This document shows, one piece after another, positions 8,679 through 22,100 of a stretch of DNA of 64,000 bases. Each line of letters begins with the position of its first letter. The first letter of the stretch is position 1. Source of the stretch: Listeria cossartiae subsp. cayugensis (GTDB lineage: Bacteria; Bacillota; Bacilli; Lactobacillales; Listeriaceae); NCBI RefSeq assembly GCF_014229095.1, contig NZ_JAARZC010000001.1:992001-1056000 (forward strand), given 5' to 3'. The position numbers and the translations under genes are program-made. The notes below the pieces were generated by a model, which was given only the letters and a program-made list of their open reading frames with translations, made no database searches and had not been told where the DNA came from.

Positions 8679-9983
8679 TCATAAAATATTATTATATTTC
8701 TCTAATGCGTTTTTTCGTTTCTCTAATTCTAATTTTGTTTGACCGAATCCCATATATTTGCAGGTATAATCATTTTTTAAAATGGCGATACACATTCGTT
8801 TATATGTAGGGACACTGGCGAATTCTTTGATTTTTAGGTCGTCAGGATATTCTTTAAAACGAACGATTTCCATTGGGTTTGTATAGACGCGATTGCTTTT
8901 TGGTGTGCCGAGGAAATCTGCTTGGACATCTAAATTTTTTAATTCTTCCACTGTTTCTACTTTTAAGGCACCACCTTTTTCGGTCCAGTAGGTGATGCTC
9001 GTTTTAAATTTTTTTAAATAACGTTCTCTTGTGTAGCTTGGTAGGGTGGTCAGTAGGAATTCTAAATATGATTTCCACGTGTGATTTTCCGGTAGTTTAA
9101 TTTCTTTCCAAGCCATTGCGGAAGTACCGCCGTATATCGCAGTAAAATTAGCGCCATTTACTCTGCCGACGAGCTTGGACCAAAGATCTGGTTCAATAAC
9201 GCGATATAGTTTAAGACTTTCTTTTGCGGAATCGTTAAAAGGGCTTGCAACACGCATATCGTGGACGGTTAGGCCGGCTTGGTAAAATAAGTCATAAATT
9301 TTATTGTAAGACCAATTGAATTTAGCATTTGCAACCCAAACATCTTCTACATGCCAGTCGTGGATGGGATAGGCATTAAAGATATTTTTGGAGATTTCGG
9401 TAGTCCAATTGTATGCTTGATACATGCGCTCTTTTTTATGAATAGCATTATAGCGATTTAGCGATTCTTGCTGACGAATGCCAATTAAAGCGATCGTTTT
9501 TTTGGCGTTGTTTTTAGTATGTAGCCATTGAATGATTTTTTTATTAAATTCGTAATCCCAAAGATTTTCAAAATCAAAATCGAATGGGGCGTTATCTTCA
9601 TTAATCACGTGCGGAAAAGTAGGCATTTCTCTTACCCAAATAGCTTGCTTGGACTTTTCCCATGGTTTCCAGTGATCCGTGAACATCGATACAGCTGATT
9701 GTGCTGCGATAGGGAGGCAACACCAAAGTGGTTCGATAATATCTAAATTAGAAGTTAGCATTTCTGTAACAAAATCAGTCGTGGCAGAGTACTGGCCTTC
9801 ATAATCCAAATGGTAAACATAAACTTTCCTGCGAATATTATTTTTACGCATATAATCAATCAAAAGGTGGAGCATGACCCCGCTATCTTTACCACCTGAA
9901 AAGGAGACGATGATATTATCAAACTCGGAAAAAATTACTTCCATTCTTTCTTGGGAAGCATCAAAGACTGTCTTAGAAAGCAT
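8679..9983 (-). CDS. IbrA-like PP-loop ATPase / DUF3440 protein
   Basis: A 434-aa protein. The N-terminal half is a PAPS-reductase-like PP-loop domain: SGGKDS at residues 29-34 binds ATP, and YHLDYEGQY around residue 60 continues the fold. The C-terminal part (from about residue 170) matches the DUF3440 layout as I know it from IbrA, with GIRQQESLNRY, YPIHDWHVEDVWVANAKFNWSYNKIYDL and MRVASPFND. I do not see the ECGLH-type catalytic cysteine motif of true PAPS reductases, so sulfate reduction is unlikely. DndC/SspD of DNA phosphorothioation use the same fold to activate a sulfur transfer, an analogy only. The start overlaps the end of the helicase gene by 11 nt and the stop is 9 nt from the IbrB-like gene, so the genes form one unit. 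Confidence 0.82.
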   Translation of the reverse strand: MLSKTVFDASQERMEVIFSEFDNIIVSFSGGKDSGVMLHLLIDYMRKNNIRRKVYVYHLDYEGQYSATTDFVTEMLTSNLDIIEPLWCCLPIAAQSAVSMFTDHWKPWEKSKQAIWVREMPTFPHVINEDNAPFDFDFENLWDYEFNKKIIQWLHTKNNAKKTIALIGIRQQESLNRYNAIHKKERMYQAYNWTTEISKNIFNAYPIHDWHVEDVWVANAKFNWSYNKIYDLFYQAGLTVHDMRVASPFNDSAKESLKLYRVIEPDLWSKLVGRVNGANFTAIYGGTSAMAWKEIKLPENHTWKSYLEFLLTTLPSYTRERYLKKFKTSITYWTEKGGALKVETVEELKNLDVQADFLGTPKSNRVYTNPMEIVRFKEYPDDLKIKEFASVPTYKRMCIAILKNDYTCKYMGFGQTKLELEKRKNALEKYNNIL

Positions 9984-11172
9984 CCATTATCACCTCAAAA
10001 GAATTTTTTTGTGAGAGCTCTTTTTTGAATTCTTGCAATAGGTTCGTTTTTTTAGAAATATTTGTGTCGATAAGGGAGTCGAGGCCGACGTTTCCGCTTA
10101 AATCATGGTAGTAGCAGTCTTGCGTTTGGCCTGTTCGGTAAATACGTCTTTCGGATTGGTCGCGCTGTGAATAATCAAATGTTTTATCGAAGTAAATAAT
10201 TTGGTTATAAAATTGTAAATTGAGTCCATAAGAAGATTTGGCGAAAGTAGTAATTTTGACATTAGGAAATGCTTTTTGTAAGGCTTCTTCTGAACGTTTA
10301 TATTTACAAAAAATAATGGTTGTTTCTTCTTTTCCGGCTACTAGAGATTCGGTAATAGTGAACTTTTCAGAGGAGAGGCAATAACAATGTTGCATTACTT
10401 GGGACATTTCTAAAAAGTTAATATTTATGGTGTATGCCGCTGCTTTTTGGAGATAATCATCTTTAATTTCGTAATATTGCTTTAAAAACGCTTCATCGAT
10501 GGAAAAATCATGGCGAATATAATGCCATTTGATTGCTAATTCATGTGAAGAACTAAAAATAAAAGGGGAGATTAATTCATAGAGATAATCTAAATTATGA
10601 TATTTTTTAATGATGTCCATCGATTGCTGCTTCGTTTGCGTTAGTTGTGTAATTGTTACATATTCACAAAATGTCTTTTTGAACTGCGAAAAACTTAGAT
10701 TTAATATTTTGGGGGATAAAAATTCTAGTTGAGACCATAAATCTAAAATATTTCGACTGAGTGGAGTTCCATTCATAATTAACTTGTACTTTGCAAAGCG
10801 GGAAAGTTTGATGGCTCGCTGTGTTCGAAGCGCATGGATATTTTTAATTTTTAAACTTTCATCCATTATAATGTAGCTATTAGTTGATTTTTTGAGTTTT
10901 TCTCGACAATAGAGATATAAACGATCTGAGTTTGAGAGGGATTCGATACCGATAATTTCTTGCGGAAAATCATAACCCCATTTGCGTATTTCGGCTGCGA
11001 GGTTCTCTTTGGTTTGGAAGGGGGTAATCCATAAAACATAATCTGGTTTCACATCACTGATTAATTCGCAAGCTACACGCGTTTTCCCACTGCCGGGTCG
11101 CATAAATAATGCGCCAACTTTATATTTTTTAAGTTTTTGTAGAGCTTGTTTTTGATTATCTAATAAGGTCAT
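9973..11172 (-). CDS. Compact SNF2-type DEAD-box helicase
   Basis: A 399-aa superfamily 2 ATPase with a minimal two-lobe core. Walker A is MRPGSGKT (residues 24-31). Motif II is IIMDESLKIKN (101-111), the SNF2 DEAHKLKN pattern with His replaced by Leu. Motif III is MNGTPLSRN (133-141), and motif VI is QRDQSERRIYRTGQ (336-349), also of SNF2 type. Typical SNF2 remodelers are much longer; short forms like this occur in phage and mobile-element modules. Its start overlaps the upstream 124-aa gene by 17 nt and its stop overlaps the IbrA-like gene by 11 nt, a sign of translational coupling. It probably moves on DNA, giving the PP-loop/ParB pair access to a DNA target; that role is inference. Confidence 0.8.
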   Translation of the reverse strand: MTLLDNQKQALQKLKKYKVGALFMRPGSGKTRVACELISDVKPDYVLWITPFQTKENLAAEIRKWGYDFPQEIIGIESLSNSDRLYLYCREKLKKSTNSYIIMDESLKIKNIHALRTQRAIKLSRFAKYKLIMNGTPLSRNILDLWSQLEFLSPKILNLSFSQFKKTFCEYVTITQLTQTKQQSMDIIKKYHNLDYLYELISPFIFSSSHELAIKWHYIRHDFSIDEAFLKQYYEIKDDYLQKAAAYTININFLEMSQVMQHCYCLSSEKFTITESLVAGKEETTIIFCKYKRSEEALQKAFPNVKITTFAKSSYGLNLQFYNQIIYFDKTFDYSQRDQSERRIYRTGQTQDCYYHDLSGNVGLDSLIDTNISKKTNLLQEFKKELSQKNSFEVIMDAF

Positions 11173-11530
11173 GTTGAATTATCACATCTTTTTCTATTTT
11201 TTTAGGGATATGTGTGCGAACTTTAATAATGCTTTCATTTACTTTTTTTGTTTGGAAAAATTGCATTATCGCTTCGCTTTCTTGCTTGAAAAGGAGTAAC
11301 ATTTTCGCGGCACTAATTTCTTTTTTTTCGGTATGTTTTTTTAGAAAGAAGTTCCACGTGTCTGGAAAATAGAAATAACTGTACTCAGGTGAAATAGAAA
11401 ATACCATTTTTTTCGGGAGCAAGAAAAAATAACCTTGAAATTCACTTTTTGAAGGCATTTCAATAATGGTTTGTTTGTCCCATTGTTCTACACGTTCGCT
11501 ATATATATAAATTTTGTGCCATTTTACCAT
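11156..11530 (-). CDS. Orphan 124-aa protein, first gene of the cassette
   Basis: I do not recognise this protein. It is 124 aa, soluble-looking, rich in Lys, Glu, Phe and Tyr, with no cysteine and no signal peptide or membrane helix. The middle (about 27-65) is aromatic-rich (YFFLLPKKM, YSYFYFPDTWNFF) and the C-terminal half looks helical, then ends in a basic strand (IIKVRTHIPKKI). It overlaps the helicase start by 17 nt, so it is clearly part of the same operon and is likely a partner of the helicase. The start ATG has GGAG 12 nt upstream. Base composition is markedly AT-rich. Confidence 0.65.
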   Translation of the reverse strand: MVKWHKIYIYSERVEQWDKQTIIEMPSKSEFQGYFFLLPKKMVFSISPEYSYFYFPDTWNFFLKKHTEKKEISAAKMLLLFKQESEAIMQFFQTKKVNESIIKVRTHIPKKIEKDVIIQHDLIR

Positions 11531-11591
11531 TTAAATCGAATACTCCTATGTATTTTGTCATTTTAGTTTATTTTTATCTATTTATGCGTTT

Positions 11592-11620
11592 ATTTTATCA
11601 CAAATTATGTTGGTGTATAA
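11592..11620 (-). promoter_or_regulatory. Possible promoter of the helicase/IbrAB cassette; AT-rich gap
   Basis: On the minus strand TTATAC (11620-11615) and TAAAAT (11597-11592) are 17 nt apart, about 60 nt before the first gene of the cassette. The 272-nt gap between that gene and pyrH (11531-11802) is very AT-rich with long T runs. On the plus strand TTTGTA and TAGAAT about 16 nt apart (near 11715-11742) may serve pyrH. I see no repeat or attachment site in the gap. Confidence 0.4.
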
Positions 11621-11802
11621 GGTAATATCCTTTAAATAGCGGGAGAAAAATTTGAAATTGGGGTAGTTTTATTTATATTTTTAAATGTTTTTTTATTTTT
11701 TGGTAGAAAACACTTTTGTAATAGCCAGCTTTTTAGTAGAATAGATAATGGTGGATGGAAAACTCTTCTATCTATGAATAGAATATGAAATTGGAGGCTA
11801 TT

Positions 11803-12531
11803 ATGGATACCCCAGATTATAAACGAGTTGTATTAAAATTAAGCGGTGAAGCACTTGCCGGAAATGATGGCTTTGGAATTAACCCGAGCGTGGTCAATTT
11901 GATTTCTGCTCAAATCAAAGAAGTAGTAGAATTAGGAGTAGAGGTAGCTATCGTTGTTGGCGGCGGAAATATCTGGCGCGGTAAACTTGGTAGTGAAATG
12001 GGAATGGACCGTGCAGCAGCTGACCAAATGGGTATGCTTGCGACTATCATGAATTCCTTGTCTTTACAAGATTCCCTTGAAAATATCGGAGTAGCAACAC
12101 GTGTGCAAACTTCCATTGATATGCGTCAAATTGCGGAACCGTACATTCGTCGTAAAGCGATTCGTCATCTTGAAAAAGGTCGCGTCGTTATCTTTGCAGG
12201 TGGAACAGGTAACCCGTACTTCTCCACAGATACAGCGGCAGCACTTAGAGCAGCCGAAATCGAAGCTGATGTTATCTTAATGGCGAAAAACAATGTGGAT
12301 GGTGTCTACAATGCCGATCCAAAACTAGATGAAAATGCGAAAAAATACGAAGAACTATCTTACCTTGATGTGATTAAAGAAGGTTTAGAAGTTATGGATA
12401 CAACTGCATCGTCTCTAAGCATGGACAATGACATTCCATTAATCGTCTTCTCATTTACAGAACAAGGCAACAATATTAAACGCGTTATTTTAGGTGAAAA
12501 AATCGGAACTACTGTTAGGGGGAAAAAATAA
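11803..12531 (+). CDS. pyrH: UMP kinase
   Basis: Phosphorylates UMP to UDP for pyrimidine nucleotide supply. 242 aa, amino-acid-kinase fold, unrelated to eukaryotic UMP kinases. Visible motifs are [12 protein letters not shown] at the N-terminus, [12 protein letters not shown], the [12 protein letters not shown] loop, and [12 protein letters not shown] near residue 165. ATG at 11803 is preceded by GGAGG at 7 nt, better than an upstream in-frame ATG at 11785. Its TAA shares one base with the frr ATG. In many Firmicutes rpsB-tsf precede pyrH; here they are absent and the accessory cassette lies upstream. Confidence 0.97.
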   Translation: MDTPDYKRVVLKLSGEALAGNDGFGINPSVVNLISAQIKEVVELGVEVAIVVGGGNIWRGKLGSEMGMDRAAADQMGMLATIMNSLSLQDSLENIGVATRVQTSIDMRQIAEPYIRRKAIRHLEKGRVVIFAGGTGNPYFSTDTAAALRAAEIEADVILMAKNNVDGVYNADPKLDENAKKYEELSYLDVIKEGLEVMDTTASSLSMDNDIPLIVFSFTEQGNNIKRVILGEKIGTTVRGKK

Positions 12532-13088
12532 TGAGTAAAGAAGTATTATCGAAATCCAAAGAAAAAATGGAAAAAGCAGAACAAGCGTTAACAAGACAAT
12601 TAGGTACAATCCGCGCTGGACGTGCGAATGCATCACTTCTTGACCGTTTATCTGTAGATTATTACGGAGCTGCTACACCAGTTAACCAAATGGCTTCTAT
12701 CAGCGTTCCAGAAGCTAGAATGTTACTTATTACACCTTATGATAAAACTATTTTAGGTGAAATCGAAAAAGCAATTTTGAAATCAGACTTAGGTTTGACT
12801 CCAAATAACGATGGATCTGTGCTACGTTTAACAATTCCACAATTAACGGAAGAACGTCGTAAAGAGTTAGTTAAAGAAGTGAAAAAAGAAGCGGAGGAAG
12901 CGAAAGTTGCTGTCCGTAACATTCGTCGTGAAGCTAATGAAGAACTGAAAAAATTAGAAAAAAGTGGCGATATAACAGAAGACGATTTGCGTTCTTATGG
13001 TGAAGACGTTCAAAAATTAACGGACGAAAGCATCAAGAATATCGATAACATCACGAAAGACAAAGAAGCGGAAATCTTAGAAGTTTAA
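12531..13088 (+). CDS. frr: Ribosome recycling factor
   Basis: With EF-G, splits the post-termination ribosome so it can start again. 185 aa, the usual size, with the tRNA-mimicking three-helix bundle: [23 protein letters not shown], the small domain around TPYDKT, then [29 protein letters not shown]. The ATG overlaps the pyrH stop by one base (TAATG), so the two are translated in series. A terminator follows at 13143. Confidence 0.97.
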   Translation: MSKEVLSKSKEKMEKAEQALTRQLGTIRAGRANASLLDRLSVDYYGAATPVNQMASISVPEARMLLITPYDKTILGEIEKAILKSDLGLTPNNDGSVLRLTIPQLTEERRKELVKEVKKEAEEAKVAVRNIRREANEELKKLEKSGDITEDDLRSYGEDVQKLTDESIKNIDNITKDKEAEILEV

Positions 13089-13142
13089 TTGATACTTTTC
13101 AAATAGTAACAAATAGGGTTAAACACCTTTTAAGTTGAAGTG

Positions 13143-13188
13143 ACATTCCTAATTCTTTCCATATGTGTTGGGTTAGGAATGTTTTTTA
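13143..13188 (+). terminator. frr terminator
   Basis: ACATTCCTAA pairs perfectly with TTAGGAATGT (10 bp, 20-nt loop), followed by five Ts. Confidence 0.75.
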
Positions 13189-13251
13189 ATGGGCAATTCC
13201 ATCTCTCTCATGAAAATCTCATCTGTTCACATGGAATTTTTAGTACATTAA

Positions 13252-13281
13252 TTGATTCTTTTTTGTTATTATAGGTATAGA
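13252..13281 (+). promoter_or_regulatory. uppS: uppS operon promoter
   Basis: TTGATT (13252-13257) and TATAGA (13276-13281) with an 18-nt spacer, about 30 nt before the uppS start and after the frr terminator. Confidence 0.5.
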
Positions 13282-13317
13282 CATGCTCTAAGAAGTGTAT
13301 CAATTGGAGGATTTATG

Positions 13318-14076
13318 ATGTTTAAAAAGCTATTTCGACAAGATGAAAATATATTAAATAGTGAACTTGCAGAAGATTTACCAATTCCGCGCCATGTTGC
13401 GATTATCATGGACGGGAATGGAAGATGGGCAAAAAAACGTTTCTTACCGAGAATTGCCGGGCATAAAGAAGGTATGGATGTCGTGAAGCGCGTGACACGT
13501 TATGCGAATGCAATTGGTATTGATGTGCTAACGCTCTATGCATTTTCAACTGAAAACTGGAAACGACCTACAGATGAAGTGGATTTTTTAATGAAACTAC
13601 CTGTAGAATTTTTTGACTCTTTTGTACCAGAGTTGATTGAAGAAAATGTTCGTGTTAATGTGATGGGGTACCGGGAAAATCTACCTGATCATACGATGCG
13701 TGCTGTTGAGAAAGCTATTGCTGATACAGCGCATTGTACTGGGCTTACGCTTAATTTTGCGCTTAACTATGGTGGACGTTCCGAAATCATCACCGCTGCA
13801 AAAGAAGCAATGAAAGAGTTAGTTCGAGAAGGGAAGTCATCAGAAGACTTAACGGAAGACTTGTTGAATGATCATTTGATGAGTAGTGGATTAGGCGATC
13901 CTGATTTGTTAATTCGTACTAGTGGTGAGTTACGATTAAGTAATTTTATGCTTTGGCAACTTGCGTATAGCGAGTTTTATTTTACAGAAACACATTGGCC
14001 TGATTTTTCCAAAGAAGATTTTTTACAGGCGATTATTGAATATCAAAACCGGTCGCGTCGTTTCGGAGGGCTCTAG
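13318..14076 (+). CDS. uppS: Undecaprenyl diphosphate synthase
   Basis: Adds eight isoprene units in cis to farnesyl diphosphate, giving the C55 lipid carrier for peptidoglycan and teichoic acids. 252 aa. The catalytic Asp32 lies in HVAIIMDGNGRWAKKR; other family motifs are YAFSTENWKRP, LNFALNYGGR and the C-terminal DLLIRTSGELRLSNFMLWQ and EFYFTETHWPDF. Two ATGs follow GGAGG; the second (13318) has 8-nt spacing and gives the usual length. It heads the uppS-cdsA-dxr-rseP-proS-polC run; cdsA begins 13 nt later. Confidence 0.97.
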   Translation: MFKKLFRQDENILNSELAEDLPIPRHVAIIMDGNGRWAKKRFLPRIAGHKEGMDVVKRVTRYANAIGIDVLTLYAFSTENWKRPTDEVDFLMKLPVEFFDSFVPELIEENVRVNVMGYRENLPDHTMRAVEKAIADTAHCTGLTLNFALNYGGRSEIITAAKEAMKELVREGKSSEDLTEDLLNDHLMSSGLGDPDLLIRTSGELRLSNFMLWQLAYSEFYFTETHWPDFSKEDFLQAIIEYQNRSRRFGGL

Positions 14077-14089
14077 GGAGGAAAAAAGA

Positions 14090-14878
14090 TTGAAAACGAG
14101 AATTATTACTGCAGTTGTTGCGCTTATATTTTTTATTCCATTCGTTGTCTACGGGGGAATTCCATTTGAATTATTAAGTATTTTACTTGCAACAATCGCT
14201 TTATATGAAGTACTTGTAATGACAAAGCAACGAATTTTTTCGATGAATGGAATAATTACATTACTATTGATGTGGTTAGTTGTCGTGCCAGATAGATATT
14301 TGGCCTTTTTAGGTACACTTCATATTACAGAAATGGAAGTTATTTTTATTTTAATGGCGCTCTTACTTGCGAATACAGTGTTTTCGCGAAACAAATTCCA
14401 TTTTGATCAAGTAGGGATTTGTATGGTTGCGGCTTTTTATACAGGATTTGGTTTCCATTACTTGGCGCTTACTCGTGAAGCTGGATTAATGTATGTGCTC
14501 TTTGCTTTACTTATTGTTTGGTCAACCGATACGGGGGCTTATTTTATTGGAAGAGCAATTGGAAAACACAAATTAGCTCCGAATGTTAGCCCAAATAAGA
14601 CGGTTGAAGGTTTCGTTGGCGGGATTATTTGTGCGCTTGTATTTGCAGGTGGTTTTTATTATTTTGCAGAACTACCAGGAAATATCGCGCTAGTTTTAGC
14701 ACTTTTAGTATTTCTATCTATTTTTGGACAGCTTGGAGATTTGGTCGAATCAGCTTTGAAACGCTTCTATGGTGTAAAAGATTCTGGGAAAATCTTGCCT
14801 GGACACGGTGGTATTTTAGACCGTTTTGACAGCTTGTTATTCGTTTTACCTCTGCTACATATACTTCAAATTATTTAA
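14090..14878 (+). CDS. cdsA: Phosphatidate cytidylyltransferase
   Basis: Integral membrane enzyme making CDP-diacylglycerol from phosphatidate and CTP, the branch point for membrane phospholipids. 262 aa with seven or eight hydrophobic segments. The C-terminal signature S-x-L-K-R-x-x-x-x-K-D ... [11 protein letters not shown] is complete. The start is TTG at 14090, with GGGAGG 8 nt upstream; longer in-frame extensions run into uppS and lack a ribosome binding site. Tight spacing to uppS and dxr points to one transcript. Confidence 0.95.
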   Translation: MKTRIITAVVALIFFIPFVVYGGIPFELLSILLATIALYEVLVMTKQRIFSMNGIITLLLMWLVVVPDRYLAFLGTLHITEMEVIFILMALLLANTVFSRNKFHFDQVGICMVAAFYTGFGFHYLALTREAGLMYVLFALLIVWSTDTGAYFIGRAIGKHKLAPNVSPNKTVEGFVGGIICALVFAGGFYYFAELPGNIALVLALLVFLSIFGQLGDLVESALKRFYGVKDSGKILPGHGGILDRFDSLLFVLPLLHILQII

Positions 14879-14892
14879 TTGGAGATGGGATA

Positions 14893-17311
<2,419 letters not shown>

Positions 17312-17350
17312 AAAGAGAAAGACTAATAAAGGGAAAAAGGGGTGTTTTAA

Positions 17351-19057
<1,707 letters not shown>

Positions 19058-19162
19058 TTTATTGAGCAATTTGTGCCAGATGAAACTCCACTCGTTCCTA
19101 TAAAAACGGGCTATGAGGGACATCTGGCTTTTATAAATTTGAATGAAGGGGTGTTATTCGGA

Positions 19163-22100
19163 ATGACTGCAAAAGAGGAAGAAAAACAAGAACGATTTCA
19201 GCTGTTAATGACACAAATCGGTTTACAAGATGTAACGACTTACGAAGAATTTACAAAAGAAGCTAAAATCGAAAAGCTCATTGCCGACAAGAAAAATAAA
19301 ACATGGCAATTTTATTTACACGTTCCACAAATTTTCCCAGCAGCACTTTTCCATATGATGGACGTTGGGATGAAGCGCGCATTTAGCCAAATTGCGGAAA
19401 CGGAAATGCAAATAGTTCCAGAAAATCAAACAATCAACGAAACACTCATTCAAGATTATTGGAATTTAATCGTAGAGCCAATTGGCAAGCAGTCACCGAT
19501 GATTGGAAAACTTCTAATGGAGCAAAAGCCTACGTTTAAAGAGCCGCATTTTATTGAATTAGCTGTTCATAACGATATGGAAGAAGCAACTATTCAACAA
19601 CGATTCCAAGCGAAAATTATTGAAAGCTACGGAAAAGCTGGTTTTCCCCGTCTAGCAATGAAAATGCATATGCTCGATCAGTCAGAAACAGAAGAATATA
19701 AAGCTTTTGCGCAGGCTAAACAAGAAGAAGATCAGAAAAAAGCGGCAGAAGCTGTTCAAGTTATGCAAAAACGCCAAGCTGAAGGACAAAGCGGCGGCGG
19801 GGCAGCTCCACTTACTGGCCCATTCCAAATTGGTTATAAAATTAAAGATGACGAAGAAGTCAAACGTCTTGGCGATATTTATGATGAAGAACGTCGTATT
19901 ACCGTCCAAGGTTTAATCTTCGCAACGGAAATTAGAGAGCTTCGCAGCGGTCGTAGCTTGTTACAATTTAAAATTACCGACTATACAAGTTCGATGATTA
20001 TAAAAATGTTTTCTCGCGATAACGAAGATGCCGCGATGTTCCAGAATTTGAAAAAAGGCATGTGGGTTAAAGTACGAGGAAGCGTTCAAAATGATACTTT
20101 CGTGCGTGATCTTATTATGATGGCGCAAGATGTTAATGAAATCGCTGGCGTGAAGCGACTTGATACAGCCGAAGAAAAACGGGCAGAACTACACCTTCAT
20201 TCTCCAATGAGTCAAATGGATGCGACTTCATCCGTTGATGCGCTATTCAAACAAGCAGCTGATTGGGGCCATAAAGCGATTGCGATTACTGATCACTCTG
20301 TCGCACAATCATTCCCAGAAGCATATGGCGCCGGTCAAAAATACGGCTTAAAAGTTATTTTTGGTATCGAAGCCAATTTGATAGATGATGGTGTTCCGAT
20401 TGCTTATAACGATCAACACATCGCCTTACAAGATGCAACTTACTGCGTATTTGATGTAGAGACTACTGGTTTATCAGCCGTTTATGATACGATTATCGAG
20501 CTTGCGGGCGTAAAAATGAAAAATGGCGAGATTATTGATAAATTTGAAGCTTTTATTGATCCAGGGCATCCACTTTCCGCAACTACCATTAATTTAACAG
20601 GTATTACGGACGACATGGTCAAAGGTTCTGATCCAATCGATGTAGTGTTAAAACGATTCAAGGAATGGAGTGCTGACGATATTCTTGTAGCCCACAATGC
20701 TTCTTTTGATATGGGCTTTATTAACACTGCCTACGAAAAAGTTGGTTTAGAAAAAGCAGAAAATGCAGTTGTCGATACGTTAGAATTGGCACGTTTTCTT
20801 TATCCGCATTTCAAAAATCACCGCTTAAATACTTTAACGAAAAAATTCAATATTATTCTTGAGCAACATCACCGAGCTGTTTTTGATGCCGAAGCTACGG
20901 CATATTTAGCTTGGAAATTGATTAAAGATGCGAAAGAGATGCATGATATCGATTTCCACGATTCGTTAAATGACTACATGGGAGAAGGCGACGCATACAA
21001 ACGTGCGCGACCATTCCATGCTACAATTTATGCGCAAACAGCTGTTGGCTTAAAAAACTTATTTAAATTAATTACAATGTCTAATATCAATTACTTTTAT
21101 CGTGTGCCACGAATTCCGCGCTCACAATTAAAGAAATTACGCGAAGGCTTAATTATCGGAACGGCATGTAGCCAAGGGGAATTGTTTGAAGCAATGATGC
21201 AAAAAGGGATGCAAGCTGCGGAAAAAGTAGCGGAATTCTATGATTTCATTGAAGTTCAACCAAAACCAGTATACGCGCCGCTTATTGAGCGTGAACTCGT
21301 TCGTGATGAAAAAGCATTAGAAGAAATTTTGAAAAATATTGTCCGCGTTGGTGAAAAAACAGGCAAACCAGTTGTAGCGACCGGTAATGTGCACTACAAA
21401 GATCCTGTAGATAAAATTTATCGTAAAATCTTAATTCATTCACAAGGTGGGGCAAATCCGCTGAATCGCGCTGAATTACCAGATGTCCATTTCCGCACAA
21501 CAGATGAAATGTTAAAAGAATTTGCTTTCCTTGGTGAAGAAAAAGCGAAAGAAATTGTTGTAACGAATCCTAATGTTGTAGTGGATTGGATGGAAGATTT
21601 AAAGCCAATTAAAGACGAGCTATACACACCAAAAATCGACGGTGCCGAAGATGAAGTTCGTGATATGAGTTATGCAATGGCGCACCAATTATACGGTGAA
21701 AATTTGCCAGAAATCGTAGAAGCTCGACTAGAAAAAGAACTGAAAAGTATTATCGGACACGGGTTCGCGGTTATTTATCTCATCTCGCATAAACTTGTTA
21801 AGAAGTCACTTGTGGACGGCTATTTGGTTGGTTCGCGGGGATCGGTTGGTTCTTCCTTCGTTGCGACAATGACGGAAATTACCGAGGTGAATCCACTTCC
21901 ACCGCATTATCTTTGCCCGAATTGTAAGGATTCTGAGTTCTTTGATGATGGTTCGGTTGGTTCTGGTTTTGACTTACCTGACAAAGATTGCCCTCATTGT
22001 GGTACAGCCTATCAAAAAGAAGGACAAGATATTCCGTTTGAAACTTTCTTAGGATTTAAAGGGGATAAAGTACCCGATATCGACTTAAACTTCTCGGGAG

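Noticed and set aside
8679-9983. Annotation as a true PAPS (sulfate) reductase
   Set aside because: No ECGLH-type motif and no cys-operon neighbours; the DUF3440 layout and IbrB partner fit IbrA better.
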